DNA of 64,000 nucleotides from positions 81,290-145,289 of the forward strand of contig NZ_JXRR01000021.1 in NCBI RefSeq assembly GCF_000829515.1, given 5' to 3'. The DNA is from Jeotgalibacillus campisalis. GTDB lineage: Bacteria > Bacillota > Bacilli > Bacillales > Jeotgalibacillaceae. A program made the position numbers and the translations under genes. The notes under the pieces are model-generated. The model had not been told where the DNA came from, did not search any database, and saw only the letters and a program-made list of their open reading frames with translations. Position 1 is the first letter of the stretch; the number at the start of each line of letters is the position of its first letter. Below are positions 18,198-26,661 of this stretch, one piece after another.

Positions 18198-18857
18198 TTA
18201 TAAATACGTTTCTTCCTGAAGACGCGGTCTGATCCATTTTGCCGGCGCTCCGTACACGACACCCAGATCGCCAAAATCCTTGGTTACCGTTGCGCCTGCC
18301 CCCACCACCGTATGATCTCCAATGGTTCTTCCATGAAGGATCCTGGCGCCAAGTGAAACCGCAGAATTGTCTCCAATCACAACGTTTCCGCCTAAATGTG
18401 CGCCAGGTCCAACGCTTGAATAATCTCCAATTACACAATCATGAGCAACAGACCCAAGAGTATTTACAATACAGTGCTCCCCAATACTTACATCACTATT
18501 AATAATTGCCCCAGCCATGATGGCGGTGCCGGCACCGATGTGACATCTTGGACTTACATAAGCAGTTGGATGAATAATCGTGATAAATGGAAAGTTTGGA
18601 TTTGATTTTTTAATCACATCCGCTACTTTTTTCCGTGACCAGTTATCGCCAATTCCAATAATTCCGCCAAAAACAGGTTCTTTTATCGTTTTAATCGAAG
18701 CTGTGTCACCTAACACAGGATAGCCTTGAAAATGCGATGGCCGCACAGGATCATCATCAATCAACCCTAAAATTCGAAACTGAGGCATGTGCTCAATAAT
18801 GTCCACAATTACCTTGGAATGACCTCCACAGCCGATGATAATTAAGTTCTTACCCAC
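18198..18857 (-). CDS. PglD/EpsM-type sugar O/N-acyltransferase
   Basis: 219 aa. N-terminal Rossmann-like UDP-sugar domain with IIGCGGHSKVIVDII (the GGHSKV motif typical of PglD/NeuD), then a left-handed beta-helix of hexapeptide repeats (about 95-205) with HDCVIGDYSSVGPGAHLGG carrying the catalytic His. It should acetylate the 4-amino group to give UDP-N,N'-diacetylbacillosamine. GTG 18857 with AAGGGG 9 bases upstream is preferred to TTG 18875. 33 bases separate it from the upstream glycosyltransferase gene. Confidence 0.9.
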   Translation of the reverse strand: MGKNLIIIGCGGHSKVIVDIIEHMPQFRILGLIDDDPVRPSHFQGYPVLGDTASIKTIKEPVFGGIIGIGDNWSRKKVADVIKKSNPNFPFITIIHPTAYVSPRCHIGAGTAIMAGAIINSDVSIGEHCIVNTLGSVAHDCVIGDYSSVGPGAHLGGNVVIGDNSAVSLGARILHGRTIGDHTVVGAGATVTKDFGDLGVVYGAPAKWIRPRLQEETYL

Positions 18858-18890
18858 TCCATCCCGCCCCTTCAAAGGCTTTTCACCTGT

Positions 18891-20024
18891 TTAATCTTGC
18901 TGATTCCAGAGCTTTTTATAGATGGTATCCATTTTCTTAAGAATAATAGGCAATGAATACTGCTCTTCAATTACTTTTTTGCCAAGTATGCCAAATTTCT
19001 TTGCTTTTTCCTCGTTTTCAAGCAGTTCCTTGCATTTTTGAGCAATCTGGCCAGGTGACTTCACATCGACTAAATATCCTGTTTTACCATCTTGGACTAA
19101 ATCCCGGTTGCCGCGTATATTGGTCGCAATGACCGGAATTTCCATTGACATCATTTCCATAATAGACCGTGGAAGGCCTTCTCTCATTGAAACAAGCAGT
19201 CCGATCTGTGCAATATTCACGACAGAAGGAACATCTTCAACAAACCCAACGCAGCGAATATGCTTTTCCAGCTTCTTGTTCCAAATCTCCTGCTGGATCT
19301 CTTTTTGCAAGCGTCCTTTTCCAATTAATAGAATGACAAAATTACTCATTTCTTTTTGCAGCAAAGACGCCGCTTCAACAACATCTATTTGTCTTTTGTT
19401 TTCATTCAGCTCTGCGATATGCACGATTACTTTGGTTCCGGGAAGGAGCCCCAATTTTTTTCTTACCTTCTCAGGTTCTTTCAAGAGGCTACTGTCTCGG
19501 TTAAAGCGATCATTATCCACACCTATCCCTTTAACATAGTGAAGTGAGAGGGCTGGGAAAAGTCTTTGAGCTTCTTTTAAATCATCTGTGTTTGTCACAA
19601 TTAGTTCAGTTGTTTTAAAAGAGGCTATTTTTTCCATAGTTTTAAAAAAAGTATTTTTCCACCTTGATTGATGTTCATTAAAATGAAAACCGTGGGCAGT
19701 ATAAAGAACCTTTTGTTTTTTCAGGGCAGCCATTCGGCTAATAAAAGAAGAATTGGGTGTATGCAAATGCAAAAGAGTGTAGCCTTTGCACAGACGCCTC
19801 ATTATAAAATAGGCTTTCACGTTTCCTAAATGAAAAGGGGAACGGCTAAACGGAACATGATGGACCTTTACTCCCAACTTGGTCAGAAATTCATCTGAAG
19901 CCCCGTCCGTATTGCAAGCCACTCCTACTTCATAACCCTGATCCAAAAAAGATTGAATATGAGGAATCAAAAAGGCTTCTACCGTCCGGACTATTGTCGT
20001 TACAAAAAGAATCTTTTTTTTCAT
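18891..20024 (-). CDS. Family 4 glycosyltransferase (EpsD-like)
   Basis: 377 aa GT-B enzyme. The N-terminal domain starts ILFVTTIVRTVEAFLIPHI, with LHLHTPNSSF and TAHGFHF motifs; the C-terminal nucleotide-sugar domain has GKGRLQKEIQ, CVGFVEDV and SMREGLPRSIMEMMSMEIPVI (EGLP...E, the EX7E retaining GT signature, about 280-295). It probably adds the second or a later sugar to the lipid-linked bacillosamine. Its ATG overlaps the stop of the upstream membrane-protein gene by 4 bases, so translation is likely coupled. Confidence 0.9.
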   Translation of the reverse strand: MKKKILFVTTIVRTVEAFLIPHIQSFLDQGYEVGVACNTDGASDEFLTKLGVKVHHVPFSRSPFHLGNVKAYFIMRRLCKGYTLLHLHTPNSSFISRMAALKKQKVLYTAHGFHFNEHQSRWKNTFFKTMEKIASFKTTELIVTNTDDLKEAQRLFPALSLHYVKGIGVDNDRFNRDSSLLKEPEKVRKKLGLLPGTKVIVHIAELNENKRQIDVVEAASLLQKEMSNFVILLIGKGRLQKEIQQEIWNKKLEKHIRCVGFVEDVPSVVNIAQIGLLVSMREGLPRSIMEMMSMEIPVIATNIRGNRDLVQDGKTGYLVDVKSPGQIAQKCKELLENEEKAKKFGILGKKVIEEQYSLPIILKKMDTIYKKLWNQQD

Positions 20025-21313
20025 AAAGGCCCAGCTCTCTTATTCTTCTTTCTTGTTGTAAAGAAAATCAGCGGAAGAAGCATCGCCATAGCGGCAAGCC
20101 GGTATCGATAAATTGAACCAATATTCGGCAAGCTGAAGGAAACCGCGAAGAAGATAGAACACGCATAAAGGAAAATCATTTTTCCTGTATGATTATCAAA
20201 AATGTCTTTTCTGTTTTTCCACATATAGTAGTAGAGGACATACCAGCAAAGCATCTCAAATGCCGACATTAAATAGATTGCTTGGCTGAATGAAAACCAT
20301 TGCCACGGGAATGGAGCAAATATTGAGAATGGAAGCTGAACTAGCCAGCGGATTTCAGGAGAAAACAGTGTAACGATGTGAATGCCTGAACCTCCGTCGA
20401 GCGCAATTTCATTTATTCTCTCCACTCCTTCATTAGAGGTCGATGTATCAAACGTCTGCAAAATGATATCTCCGGCTGAAGTGGCACTAAATACGCCCAC
20501 TGCTGCGACAATAAGTATACAGTTGCGGAGAAAACTGCTGTTTCCTCTGAAAAATTGAACAGCGAGATAAAGTAGCACAGGTATCGAAATGGCCAATAAA
20601 AACTGCGGGCGCATATAAGAAATGATCATGATTCCACTCAGACCTATTAGAAGATCTCCCACCGAAATTTTTGCTTTTGTCAGAGATAAAACCAAAAAAC
20701 TCGAGAGAACCATTCCAAATACAACAAAGGCATCTTTCAATAGTGAAATGGACCAGAAAACCGCACTTGGAAATAAACTCCATAACAAAGACGCTGTTAC
20801 CGCTGCTTTTTCCCCTCCCACACGATCGCCAAGTTCATACAGAAGCGGTACAATAATGACAGAAACTCCAAGATTAAATAGCTGAGGTATCATCATATCA
20901 ATGCCCAGCAGATTATATAAAAAGGCTACGAAAATGGTATAGGACAGATTTCCCTGCAAAGCTTCATACCATGAGTGTGTCGCCAATGCTTTGACTGCAT
21001 CTCCGTGATAAGCCAGTGCGTCAACATCACCCGGAAAAAAACCGTCTAAACCATTTTGAAAAGAATAGATCTTCAGCAATATCAGCATCACAATACGAAC
21101 CGATACGGCTAAAAAAATAATCTTCAATACGAGAGGCGGATGGCCAAAGAGTGTAGAAAAAAAGACAGCTGTTAAACATGACACCATAATAATCAGCACA
21201 TAAATAGCTGCCTCAGTGCCAATAATGGGCACAAAAGCACCAAAAACAAGTGCAAGCCCTGCCCAAAAAAACAGCCATAATACTTTATCCGGTAAATTAA
21301 TATTAATTTGCAT
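20021..21313 (-). CDS. Polytopic membrane protein, possible polymerase or GT-C transferase
   Basis: 430 aa with about 11-12 hydrophobic segments. Between the third and fourth segments lies a hydrophilic stretch with FPGDVDALAYHGDAVKAL, reminiscent of the acidic first loop of GT-C enzymes (ArnT/PMT family), and a large external loop at about 285-320. In the operon it occupies the place of a Wzy-type polymerase (EpsG/EpsK neighbourhood). Sequence alone does not separate a polymerase from a polyprenyl-phosphate-sugar-dependent transferase. Four-base overlap with the next gene. Confidence 0.75.
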   Translation of the reverse strand: MQININLPDKVLWLFFWAGLALVFGAFVPIIGTEAAIYVLIIMVSCLTAVFFSTLFGHPPLVLKIIFLAVSVRIVMLILLKIYSFQNGLDGFFPGDVDALAYHGDAVKALATHSWYEALQGNLSYTIFVAFLYNLLGIDMMIPQLFNLGVSVIIVPLLYELGDRVGGEKAAVTASLLWSLFPSAVFWSISLLKDAFVVFGMVLSSFLVLSLTKAKISVGDLLIGLSGIMIISYMRPQFLLAISIPVLLYLAVQFFRGNSSFLRNCILIVAAVGVFSATSAGDIILQTFDTSTSNEGVERINEIALDGGSGIHIVTLFSPEIRWLVQLPFSIFAPFPWQWFSFSQAIYLMSAFEMLCWYVLYYYMWKNRKDIFDNHTGKMIFLYACSIFFAVSFSLPNIGSIYRYRLAAMAMLLPLIFFTTRKKNKRAGPL

Positions 21314-21375
21314 TCGATCACCTACCAGTCTTTAGTGCATAAATTACGTAATGACAATGAAGCAATTAAACGACT

Positions 21376-22854
21376 TTACTTAGCTGTACATTTCTTTCCC
21401 TTTTTTAATTTTTCCCCCGCAATTTTAATCCCTAGACTTTTATAACCAGACAGCAGGGTGATTTTGTTTGATGAAATCAAAAGAAAGATGAGATAGCCCA
21501 GTAAGTAAAAGCCGATTTGCATTAAAAAATGAATATGAAGGGATTCAATGATTCCCATCAGACCGATCATCATCCCAAAAGGAAGCAGGATTATGGCGAA
21601 ATGACGAATATAATCCGCCCACTTCAAGCCCATATCGCGGAAACAGACAAACATAAGAAGAAGCGGGTACATCATGTAGGAAACAGCAGTGCCAATAGCT
21701 ACACCATTAATGTATAGCCCCGATCGAATCATGATCAGATTGACAATTGCGTTAATCAGCACACCGCAGCACAAAACCTTAAAATAACTCCACTCCTTAT
21801 GCACTACAGTTAAGTAGTGGGCGTACAGCATCGCCCAGATAAAAAAGAACATGCCCACGATCACAATTCTCGCAGCTGTCGTCCCTGCCACATACTCAGG
21901 CATAAAAACCTCTACAAACCAGGGAAACATAAAAAATGCGATACCCAGGAGAACTGGACTGATGTAAGATAACAGAATGGTCGGCTCCAATATGATCGGC
22001 ATCAGCGCTTTTTTACTTCCCGTGGCCCCGTAATGGTAATTAATTTTCGGATACATCACCTGATGAAAAACTGATGGCAGCACCATAATTCCCTGATAGA
22101 TAAATGCGATAATGCCATACAATCCTACAGATGAAGAGTCATAGAAAGCAAAAATCAACAATCTGTCCATAGTTGTAAATAAACTGAGCAAAATTCCGAT
22201 CAATGTTATGCGGAAACCGTACTTCAGCATTTTTTTAAACAAGCCGCTATGCCATTTCAGCTGAATTTTGGTCTTCATTTTTATCCGGCTGTAAATCAGG
22301 GCAGCCAGACTTCCGATCAGCACACCAAGAAATAGACCGTATATTCCAAAGAAGATGGCCCAGAAACCCATCACTACATATTGAAGAGAACCAATAATCA
22401 ACTGAATGACGGCTACTTTATTAAATTGCTGAACCGTTAAATAAAAGTGGTTAAAAAATAAAACCAGATTTTGAAACGGGACCAAAAGCAACGCCACGAT
22501 CCCCATAATCGTTTCAACGAAGGTCAGCGGGAGGACCAGCAGCACAGTAACCCCTAAAAAAGACATTCCTGAGGACATAAGAATCCACACCAGGGCTGTG
22601 CTTCGAATATCATCCGCTTTCTTAAATCTGCCCTGACCAAGCATTCTGGGGACATCGCGGCTGAAACCTTCCAATATGCCAAACTGCATATAATAGCCAT
22701 ACACTAAAAATAATGAATAAATCAGCCAGATCCCATATTCTTCCGGACCCAGTATATTCCGTATCCAAATACCTGTAACAAAGGAAACCGCAGCTGAACA
22801 GGCAGAAACGATAAAAAGATTGGATGGATTTTCTTTAGTTGGCATGCTCCTCAT
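21376..22854 (-). CDS. Wzx-type polysaccharide flippase (MATE/MOP superfamily)
   Basis: 492 aa with about 12-14 transmembrane segments starting at residue 10 (NLFIVSACSAAVSFVTGIWI). The N-terminal GPEEYGIWLI segment is typical of the PST/Wzx branch. It should translocate the undecaprenyl-linked repeat unit to the outer face. The start is placed at the - strand codon at 22854; an ATG two codons further in is also possible. Lies 61 bases downstream of the Wzz gene end. Confidence 0.9.
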   Translation of the reverse strand: MRSMPTKENPSNLFIVSACSAAVSFVTGIWIRNILGPEEYGIWLIYSLFLVYGYYMQFGILEGFSRDVPRMLGQGRFKKADDIRSTALVWILMSSGMSFLGVTVLLVLPLTFVETIMGIVALLLVPFQNLVLFFNHFYLTVQQFNKVAVIQLIIGSLQYVVMGFWAIFFGIYGLFLGVLIGSLAALIYSRIKMKTKIQLKWHSGLFKKMLKYGFRITLIGILLSLFTTMDRLLIFAFYDSSSVGLYGIIAFIYQGIMVLPSVFHQVMYPKINYHYGATGSKKALMPIILEPTILLSYISPVLLGIAFFMFPWFVEVFMPEYVAGTTAARIVIVGMFFFIWAMLYAHYLTVVHKEWSYFKVLCCGVLINAIVNLIMIRSGLYINGVAIGTAVSYMMYPLLLMFVCFRDMGLKWADYIRHFAIILLPFGMMIGLMGIIESLHIHFLMQIGFYLLGYLIFLLISSNKITLLSGYKSLGIKIAGEKLKKGKKCTAK

Positions 22855-22915
22855 GATCTCCTTATGAAGTCGGTGTATTCACCTTGGTTTCGGGGAGGGC
22901 AGCTTGATACGAATT

Positions 22916-23530
22916 TTACTTTTGTTCCTTGAAACGGTGAATGGCAAATGTGAGCCACATTGAAAAGATCAATGCCAGAACAAATGTAATTCCCATAATC
23001 AGCTTCGGCTGAGGAAAAACCGGTTCTTTATTTACGGTTCCTTTATTTAATACCTTGGAGTTTTTATCTTCTAAGCTCATAATATGCTGTACTTTTTGAT
23101 CAAAAGAAGTCGAAATTGCATTGGCTATAAGCGCTGCTTCCGTCGCGTTTGTATATTCCACCCGCAATTCAATTACCTGGGAATCCTGTGTATTGGAAAC
23201 AGACACGTCTTTTTCTTTAAAGGTAATGTTTTGACCATCCTTTTGAAGCCGGTTTTGTGCGTCTTTCAAAATATAAGGACTTTTTAAAATATCCTGATAG
23301 GTTGAGACCAGCTTTAATGAATCATCGATGTGGTTGGTCAAAATTGGACTTTCCTTTGTTTGTTTTCCTGCAACCACGATATTCACCTTAGATTCGTAGG
23401 TAGGTTCAATTACCTCATACGATATATAACCGCTCGCTGCCACTGCCACTGCTGTAAAAATAATCACAATCCATAATCTTTTTAAAACAATAGAAAAAAA
23501 GCCTGAAAAACTTAATTTTTTGTCATTCAT
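22916..23530 (-). CDS. Wzz/YveK-type chain-length determinant, no kinase domain
   Basis: 204 aa. Two membrane helices flank an extracytoplasmic region: the first at about 15-35 (LWIVIIFTAVAVAASGY), the second near the C-terminus (LIMGITFVLALIFSMWL) just after a Pro-rich VFPQPK motif typical of Wzz proteins. Start ATG 23530 has AAGGAAG upstream; the longer ORF runs back to within 14 bases of the preceding gene. In B. subtilis the EpsA homologue works with the tyrosine kinase EpsB; no kinase gene is visible in this window. Confidence 0.88.
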   Translation of the reverse strand: MNDKKLSFSGFFSIVLKRLWIVIIFTAVAVAASGYISYEVIEPTYESKVNIVVAGKQTKESPILTNHIDDSLKLVSTYQDILKSPYILKDAQNRLQKDGQNITFKEKDVSVSNTQDSQVIELRVEYTNATEAALIANAISTSFDQKVQHIMSLEDKNSKVLNKGTVNKEPVFPQPKLIMGITFVLALIFSMWLTFAIHRFKEQK

Positions 23531-23583
23531 CTGTTTGATCTTCCTTTCTTTCAAAAAAATACAATTCATCTGCCAATCCAGTT

Positions 23584-24192
23584 CTACTTTGTGCTTTCTT
23601 CTGAACCAGTGCCTTTAAATCGCTTCACCGTCGCAGAATCGGGATAGCTGACTCCTTTTGGACGTACGACTCTCATCACCGTCATCCAAATAATTTTCAC
23701 ATCAAGCCAAAGAGAATAATGCTCCACATACCAAACATCCAGCTCAAATTTTTTCTCCCAGGAAATCGCATTCCTGCCATTTACCTGCGCCCATCCTGTT
23801 AAACCAGGTTTAATATTCAGTCTCATTGCCTGTTCATGGGTATACAAAGGAAGGTATTCCATCAACAGCGGACGCGGTCCAACAAAACTCATTTCTCCTT
23901 TCCACACATTCACCAATTGAGGAAGTTCATCGAGTGAATACTTCCTTAAAAACTGGCCGAAGGGTGTCAATCTGTCTTGATCGGATAATAATTCTCCTGA
24001 CGCAGAAAGAGCATCCTTCATCGTTCGGAATTTATAAATGGTGAAAGGAATGCCATGAAGCCCTGCACGGATCTGCTTAAACAAAATGGGCGAACCGATT
24101 TTCACAAAAATTAAGCACCCAAGAACAGCAGCCAGCGGAAACAGCACTATGAGGAGAATACTTGACAATAAAAAATCAATCAGCCTTTTCAT
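23584..24192 (-). CDS. Initiating phosphoglycosyl transferase (EpsL/PglC-like)
   Basis: 202 aa monotopic enzyme that moves sugar-1-phosphate from UDP-sugar to undecaprenyl phosphate. One N-terminal hydrophobic re-entrant segment (about 5-30), YKFRTM, the catalytic Asp-Glu pair in SLDELPQLVNV, GEMSFVGPRP and KPGLTGWAQVNGRN are all present. With dehydratase, aminotransferase and acetyltransferase genes nearby, diacetylbacillosamine-1-P is the expected donor. First gene of the nine-gene - strand operon. Start ATG 24192 has AGAGAGGTGTCAGG upstream; the longer ORF start has none. Confidence 0.93.
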   Translation of the reverse strand: MKRLIDFLLSSILLIVLFPLAAVLGCLIFVKIGSPILFKQIRAGLHGIPFTIYKFRTMKDALSASGELLSDQDRLTPFGQFLRKYSLDELPQLVNVWKGEMSFVGPRPLLMEYLPLYTHEQAMRLNIKPGLTGWAQVNGRNAISWEKKFELDVWYVEHYSLWLDVKIIWMTVMRVVRPKGVSYPDSATVKRFKGTGSEESTK

Positions 24193-24567
24193 CCTGACAC
24201 CTCTCTGCATTACTATATGGTTTCAGGCTTAAATCAGTTACACTAAAAAAACAATTCCACCCATCAATAAAAAGTGTTCCAGATCTGCAAAACCAAAGCT
24301 TCACGTATAGGCGGAACAACGAAAAAAGCAAACCCGAAATGATACCGGGTCTGCCATAAGATTCATCGAGTACCTGAACAGTTGCCTCCTCACTGTCCAT
24401 GTACTAAAATAGATGAAAAGTTTCAACAACCTTTAACTATCAAAAACAATGCAGACTAGCTTAACCAATCTCTACTCAGAGCAGAACTTCTTTACGAGCA
24501 TCTGTGGCGGGATGAGCAACGAAGCATGCGAGCGCTTCTCAGCGGTCTGCCCGAAAGGAAGATGACA
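24193..24567. other. Divergent leader region, eps operon (-) and yjbQ-like gene (+)
   Basis: About 375 bases. It holds the leader terminator described separately. Upstream of that, on the - strand, are an ACAGT/ACTGT hairpin around 24379-24399 and AT-rich sequence near 24400-24440 that could be the operon promoter. No conserved riboswitch class is recognisable. Confidence 0.5.
24322..24354 (-). terminator. Intrinsic terminator inside the eps-operon leader
   Basis: 9-bp stem with one G-T pair (24346-24354 with 24328-24336 on the - strand) followed by six T (24327-24322). It lies about 130 bases upstream of the first eps gene with no complete gene before it, so it would act as an attenuator rather than a gene-end terminator. 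Confidence 0.7.
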
Positions 24568-24969
24568 ATGATTAAAAAATTTACCCTCACCACCACCTCA
24601 AGAGATGAAATGATCGACATCACCTCTAATATACAGGACTGGATTGCAGGCCAGGACATTCAAGATGGAATCGCCGTCGTCACTTCGCTCCATACAACAG
24701 CAGGAATTACAGTTAATGAAAATGCGGATCCCGACGTAAAAACAGACTTTCTCATGCGACTTGATGAAGTCTACCCGTGGGAGCACCCAAAAGATCGGCA
24801 CGCTGAAGGAAACACAGCCTCTCACTTAAAAACCAGTACGGTTGGACATGCCCAGACACTGGTGATTGAGGATGGAAAGCTCGTTCTTGGCACCTGGCAG
24901 GGAATCTATTTTTGTGAGTTTGACGGCCCGAGACATAATCGGTCCTATCTTGTAAAACTTATGGGTTAA
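24568..24969 (+). CDS. YjbQ/UPF0047 family protein
   Basis: 133 aa, the usual family length. Landmarks are [19 protein letters not shown] (His and Asn conserved) and [37 protein letters not shown] at the C-terminus. Family members bind a metal-like site and some act as secondary thiamine-phosphate synthases; the physiological role is uncertain. ATG 24568 with GAAAGGAAG 6 bases upstream is preferred to the upstream in-frame ATG at 24526. Confidence 0.9.
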   Translation: MIKKFTLTTTSRDEMIDITSNIQDWIAGQDIQDGIAVVTSLHTTAGITVNENADPDVKTDFLMRLDEVYPWEHPKDRHAEGNTASHLKTSTVGHAQTLVIEDGKLVLGTWQGIYFCEFDGPRHNRSYLVKLMG

Positions 24970-24970
24970 A

Positions 24971-25017
24971 AAAAAGGACCACCGTAAACACAATAACTGT
25001 GTTTACGGTGGTCCTCT
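24971..25017. terminator. Strong bidirectional terminator
   Basis: Perfect 17-bp stem (24976-24992 with 24998-25014), loop ATAAC, with an eight-base T run on the - strand. It separates the convergent YjbQ-like and PilZ genes. Confidence 0.95.
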
Positions 25018-25022
25018 TCTTA

Positions 25023-25391
25023 TTAGTTTTTTAAACTTTTAACATGAATTTTAAGCTGTTTAACAATTTCCTGCTGCATATCCTCATTAACAAGAAAAGA
25101 GACGCCGTACATAAATCCATCGCTCCATACCTTTTTCCAGACAATTTTGCCCTTGAAATTGTATGTACTTTCATTTAATTGAAAGTGAATCGTAATTTTA
25201 ACTGAGTTGTTTGCCGTGTAGGGGATGTTTAGCTCCGTGTACGTTTTTGCGCCGCTCGGACTTAAGTCCATAAGCTGAATTTCGCCTTCTGTCGTTTCGA
25301 CCTCTTTGCCATTCACCTCATAAATGGAGAATCGGGCGTGCAATGGTTCTTTGAATGCGAAGCGAAACGCTTCATTGCGGTTATATCTCAT
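25023..25391 (-). CDS. Single-domain PilZ protein, probable c-di-GMP receptor
   Basis: 122 aa, soluble. PilZ hallmarks: an N-terminal Arg-rich RYNRNEAFR segment (R-x-x-x-R type) and DLSPSGAK matching D/N-x-S-x-x-G (about 42-49), then a six-stranded beta barrel ending with a GVSFL segment and a C-terminal helix. It lacks the YcgR-N domain found in B. subtilis YpfA. It lies about 0.8 kb upstream of the eps-like operon start, separated by one convergent gene, so control of polysaccharide output by c-di-GMP is plausible but unproven. GGGGGAGCG precedes the ATG. Confidence 0.85.
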   Translation of the reverse strand: MRYNRNEAFRFAFKEPLHARFSIYEVNGKEVETTEGEIQLMDLSPSGAKTYTELNIPYTANNSVKITIHFQLNESTYNFKGKIVWKKVWSDGFMYGVSFLVNEDMQQEIVKQLKIHVKSLKN

Positions 25392-25451
25392 ATCGCTCCC
25401 CCTTCTTTTGCAAACTATTGAAAGCTCTCTTGATTATATCAATTTAACTAA

Positions 25452-25489
25452 AAGAAAACGAACCTCTAATTAAATCCAAGAGATTCGTT
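25452..25489 (-). terminator. Intrinsic terminator of hxlR
   Basis: Stem AACGAA(C)CTCT/AGAG(A)TTCGTT (25457-25467, 25479-25489) followed on the - strand by a TTTTCTTTT run. Confidence 0.82.
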
Positions 25490-25498
25490 TGCACCGGT

Positions 25499-25861
25499 TT
25501 ATACCGATTTTGGCTCTTCGTTTTCCTTCTGTACCACATTGACGGTATAATCTTTTCCCCATGTATACATAGCGTCCAGTATTGGCATTAAGCTTTCACC
25601 ATGTTCTGTTAATGAATATTCAACTTTCGGCGGCACGACCGGATAAACCTCACGATGAACAATCTGATCTTCTTCGAGTTCACGAAGCTGATTTACAAGC
25701 ATTCGCTGGGTTATGCCGGGCATGAGTGATTTTAGTTCACCGAATCGCTTTGTTCCCTCTTTGCCTAAATGCCATAAAATAAGCATCTTCCATTTGCCGC
25801 CAATCACAGACAGCGTTAATTCTTTTTCACAATGAAACACTTTATCCTGCATGCGCGTCAT
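25499..25861 (-). CDS. hxlR: Formaldehyde-responsive HxlR-type transcription regulator
   Basis: 120-aa winged-helix activator. The signature [22 protein letters not shown] is at residues 11-32, including Cys11 and Lys13, the pair reported to be crosslinked by formaldehyde in B. subtilis Hxl[21 protein letters not shown] forms the recognition helix region. Divergent from hxlAB, it should activate that operon when formaldehyde is present. ATG 25861 has GGAGG 7 bases upstream. It very probably belongs to the HxlR subgroup proper rather than the wider family. Confidence 0.95.
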   Translation of the reverse strand: MTRMQDKVFHCEKELTLSVIGGKWKMLILWHLGKEGTKRFGELKSLMPGITQRMLVNQLRELEEDQIVHREVYPVVPPKVEYSLTEHGESLMPILDAMYTWGKDYTVNVVQKENEEPKSV

Positions 25862-25893
25862 TTAATCGCCTCCAAAAGCCTATTATATCAGAC

Positions 25894-25922
25894 AGTATAC
25901 TTTTTAACACTATGTAAGTAAA
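25894..25922 (-). promoter_or_regulatory. Predicted hxlR promoter
   Basis: On the - strand, -35 TTTACT (25922-25917) and -10 TATACT (25899-25894) are separated by 17 bases. The -35 lies in one arm of the inverted repeat at 25911-25939. Confidence 0.6.
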
Positions 25923-25939
25923 AAGTGCGTACTTACATA
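25911..25939. promoter_or_regulatory. Inverted repeat, likely HxlR operator
   Basis: Perfect 10-bp arms TATGTAAGTA and TACTTACATA with a 9-base spacer, centred between the divergent hxlR and hxlA promoters and overlapping both -35 elements. HxlR binding upstream of hxlAB is known in B. subtilis; assignment here is by position and symmetry. Confidence 0.65.
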
Positions 25940-25961
25940 AAACGATTATAGCATGTATACT
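25933..25961 (+). promoter_or_regulatory. Predicted hxlAB promoter
   Basis: -35 TTACAT (25933-25938), 17-base spacer, -10 TATACT (25956-25961). The weak -35 overlaps the operator, fitting an activator-dependent promoter. Confidence 0.65.
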
Positions 25962-26022
25962 TACTCCTATGTTCATTTTTTAATGAACGATTCACTAAAA
26001 ACACATTAGGAGTGACGCAAAG

Positions 26023-26655
26023 ATGGAATTACAATTAGCACTTGATTTAGTAAACATTCCAGAAGCAATCGAATTGGTTAAGGAAGTTGAAGAGCATATC
26101 GATGTAGTTGAAATCGGTACTCCTGTTGTGATAAATGAAGGACTTACAGCAGTAAAACAAATGAAAGAAGCCTATCCTAATCTAAAAGTACTTGCAGACC
26201 TTAAGATTATGGATGCTGCAGGCTATGAAGTCGGGCAGGCATCTAAAGCCGGTGCGGATATAGTAACCATTCTTGGAGCAGCAGAAGATGCATCAATCAG
26301 AGGTGCTGTTGAAGAGGCGAAAAAACAAGGCAAGAAAATATTAGTAGATATGATGGCTGTTAAAGATCTTGCTACACGTGCAAAAGAAGTGGACGCTTTA
26401 GGCGTTGATTATATATGTGTTCATACAGGTTATGACCTTCAGGCTGAAGGAAAAAACTCGTTTGAAGATCTTCAAACCATTAAAGATGTTGTGAAAAATG
26501 CGAAAACGGCAATCGCAGGCGGCATTAAATTAGAAACACTTCCAGAAGTCATCAAAGTACAGCCGGATCTAGTCATTGTCGGTGGCGGAATTACCGGGCA
26601 AGATGATAAAAAAGCAGCAGCCTCAGCTATGCAAAAACTTATCAAACAAGCATAA
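26023..26655 (+). CDS. hxlA: 3-hexulose-6-phosphate synthase
   Basis: 210 aa. Condenses formaldehyde with ribulose 5-phosphate to D-arabino-3-hexulose 6-phosphate, the first step of the ribulose monophosphate route used for formaldehyde detoxification. The OMP-decarboxylase superfamily barrel is clear: LALDLVN at the N-terminus, LADLKIMDAAGYE (the DxKxxD motif, about 60-72), DMMAVKD, VHTGYD and a phosphate-binding AGGIKLETL / IVGGGITG pair at the C-terminus. TAGGAGTGACGCAAAG precedes the ATG. First gene of hxlAB. Confidence 0.97.
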   Translation: MELQLALDLVNIPEAIELVKEVEEHIDVVEIGTPVVINEGLTAVKQMKEAYPNLKVLADLKIMDAAGYEVGQASKAGADIVTILGAAEDASIRGAVEEAKKQGKKILVDMMAVKDLATRAKEVDALGVDYICVHTGYDLQAEGKNSFEDLQTIKDVVKNAKTAIAGGIKLETLPEVIKVQPDLVIVGGGITGQDDKKAAASAMQKLIKQA

Positions 26656-26661
26656 TCTGCC

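Noticed and set aside
24176..24400. 74-aa - strand ORF upstream of the first eps gene
   Set aside because: No ribosome binding site, runs through the leader terminator and overlaps the next gene out of frame.
24328..24400. c-di-GMP riboswitch in the eps leader
   Set aside because: The GEMM core motifs are not present; only simple hairpins are seen.
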